Shown here in pieces: positions 63,111 through 64,000 of a DNA stretch of 64,000 bases. Each line of letters begins with the position of its first letter. Positions within the stretch are counted from its first letter, which is position 1. The DNA comes from Actinoalloteichus hymeniacidonis (GTDB lineage: Bacteria > Actinomycetota > Actinomycetes > Mycobacteriales > Pseudonocardiaceae), in contig NZ_JACHIS010000001.1 of the NCBI RefSeq assembly GCF_014203365.1, forward strand, positions 4,154,001-4,218,000. The letters run 5' to 3'. Position numbers and translations under genes: made by a program. The notes below the pieces were generated by a model. The model was not told where the DNA came from, ran no database searches, and worked only from the letters and a program-made list of their open reading frames with translations.

Positions 63111-63832
63111 CGCGCGGTCCGTCGCCTCGCGACGGCGAGACCGCGCTCGATCACCAGACCGTTGAGCACGGCCAGCACGCCCGCCACATCGAGTTCGGTG
63201 GTGTCGACCTCGATGGCGTCGGCGATCCGCCGCAGCGGGGAGGTCGCCCTGGTCGAGTCGAATTCGTCACGGCGGCGGACGTCGGCCTGGATCTCGTCGA
63301 TCGACGCATCGCGGCCCTGGGCGCTGTCCTGCGCACGACGGCGACGGGCACGAACCCCGGCGTCCGCCGTCAGATAGATCTTGAGCCCCGCGTCCGGGGC
63401 CACCACCTCGCCGATGTCGCGGCCCTCGACCACGATTCCGACCTCGGCCTCGAGCGCCTCGGCGATGATCTGCTGCTGTCGAGCCACCAGGATCGCCCGG
63501 ACCGCAGGCACCGCGGCCACGGCGGAGACCGCCTTGGTGACGGCCTCGCCTCGGACCTCGACGCCGACGTCCACGCCGTCCAGGCGGATCTCGGGCCGCT
63601 CCGGGTCGGTACCGGCACTCACCACGGCCCGCTCGGCGATCCGCGTGATCGCCTCGGCGTCGGCGAGGTCGGCCTCGGCCTGCAACACACCCAACGTCAC
63701 CGCCCGGTACATCGCACCGGTGTCCAGGTAGCGCGCCCGCAGACCGCCAGCCAGCCGCCGCGAGACGGTGGACTTCCCCGTCCCAGACGGCCCGTCCATC
63801 GCGACGACTCCGCGCAACTCAGCGCCCTCCAC
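63107..63832 (-). CDS. cmk: Cytidylate kinase
   Basis: A 241-residue (d)CMP kinase. Walker A AMDGPSGTGKSTVSRRLA, the CMP site RYLDTGAMYRAVTLG, IVVEGRDIGEVVAPDAGLKIYLTADAGVRARRRRAQ and DEFDSTRATSPLRRIADAIEVDTT are all typical. Start is a GTG at 63832. It begins the cmk-plsC-der operon as far as the window shows. It supplies CDP for nucleotide pools. Confidence 0.96.
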   Translation of the reverse strand: MEGAELRGVVAMDGPSGTGKSTVSRRLAGGLRARYLDTGAMYRAVTLGVLQAEADLADAEAITRIAERAVVSAGTDPERPEIRLDGVDVGVEVRGEAVTKAVSAVAAVPAVRAILVARQQQIIAEALEAEVGIVVEGRDIGEVVAPDAGLKIYLTADAGVRARRRRAQDSAQGRDASIDEIQADVRRRDEFDSTRATSPLRRIADAIEVDTTELDVAGVLAVLNGLVIERGLAVARRRTAR

Positions 63833-64000
63833 CGTGCCTCCGTTCGATCAGCCTGCCGATGCGGTAGGCCTCCGATCGGGCGACACCGCGTTCGGTCCAT
63901 TCTGCCCGCCACGCCCGGTGCTCTTCGCGCCGGTCACGGCAGCGAGGCCGTAGGAGAGGCCCCGGGCGGGAATAAACGAAGGGGTGGCGTGTCGTCCGCG
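63819..64000 (-). CDS. Possible C-terminus of the gene upstream of cmk (partial, uncertain)
   Basis: One minus-strand frame is open from the window edge to a TGA at 63819-63821, overlapping the cmk start by 14 bp. It ends REEHRAWRAEWTERGVARSEAYRIGRLIERR and a Gly-rich tail, a helix-like, Glu/Arg-rich pattern with mostly G/C third bases. The part nearer the edge is less gene-like and no start lies in the window. It could be a real tail or chance. Confidence 0.25.
   Translation of the reverse strand, partial: RTTRHPFVYSRPGPLLRPRCRDRREEHRAWRAEWTERGVARSEAYRIGRLIERRHGGGR

Overview
This window comes from a high-GC actinomycete chromosome. Codons end almost always in G or C, genes overlap as ATGA/GTGA pairs, GTG starts are common, and the gene families are typical of Pseudonocardiaceae (my best guess is a genus near Actinoalloteichus; this is inferred from protein style, not from a marker gene). 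I saw no rRNA, tRNA, CRISPR array, insertion sequence, phage or plasmid gene. It reads as ordinary chromosome with several compact accessory modules.

Layout. 1-2.1 kb: tail of an Ohr/OsmC protein, then recQ. 2.1-7.9 kb: an EthR-like TetR gene, then a dormancy-type (Dos/Dev) locus made of a small basic protein, two universal stress proteins, a DevS-like kinase that has lost the haem-ligand segment, and a DevR-like regulator. Two matching DevR-type boxes and a perfect actinobacterial LexA box lie between these genes. 8.3-15.6 kb: secreted S1 protease, aldo/keto reductase, a twice-frameshifted remnant of a large secreted protein, an SRPBCC-ArsR pair with its palindromic operator, a RibD-like reductase, trpS and a prolyl-aminopeptidase-like hydrolase. 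16-21 kb: a heterodimeric ABC exporter with one degenerate ATP site, followed by a TPR protein that looks like the back half of an AfsR-type regulator. 21.3-27.3 kb: a zinc-ribbon kinase pair, then a tightly coupled radical SAM-cupin-aminotransferase cassette next to a LysE exporter and its AsnC regulator. 27.5-33 kb: an 887-residue one-pass membrane receptor with a periplasmic-binding-protein ectodomain, an M23 peptidase, and a PAP2 phosphatase.

33-39 kb: pyroglutamyl peptidase, a Lnu-type lincosamide nucleotidyltransferase, a secreted GH8 enzyme, and an ECF42 sigma factor with its DGPF partner and a recognisable ECF42-type promoter. 39.3-42.3 kb: GntR regulator, FAA hydrolase and L-fuconate dehydratase. 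42.3-46 kb: membrane acyltransferase, DUF1023 hydrolase, secreted phosphoesterase. 46.3-49.9 kb: carotenoid operon crtE-crtI-crtB. 50-54 kb: AviRa-like 23S rRNA methyltransferase, IucB-type acyltransferase, a second AsnC/LysE pair, lspA. 54-61 kb: NanR-like regulator divergent from a nanT-nanA sialic acid operon with a large palindrome between them, then a secreted NAGPA-phosphoesterase fusion. 61-64 kb: cmk-plsC-der housekeeping operon.

How the parts fit: several modules are self-contained sense-and-respond units (regulator, operator and target side by side): Dos-type, ArsR/SRPBCC, ECF42/DGPF, GntR/fuconate, NanR/nanTA and two AsnC/LysE pairs. The most unusual items are the haem-less DevS-like kinase, the radical SAM-cupin-aminotransferase cassette, the STAND-like/periplasmic-binding receptor, and the NAGPA-phosphoesterase fusion. 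All function assignments are from reading the protein sequences by eye; no database search was run.
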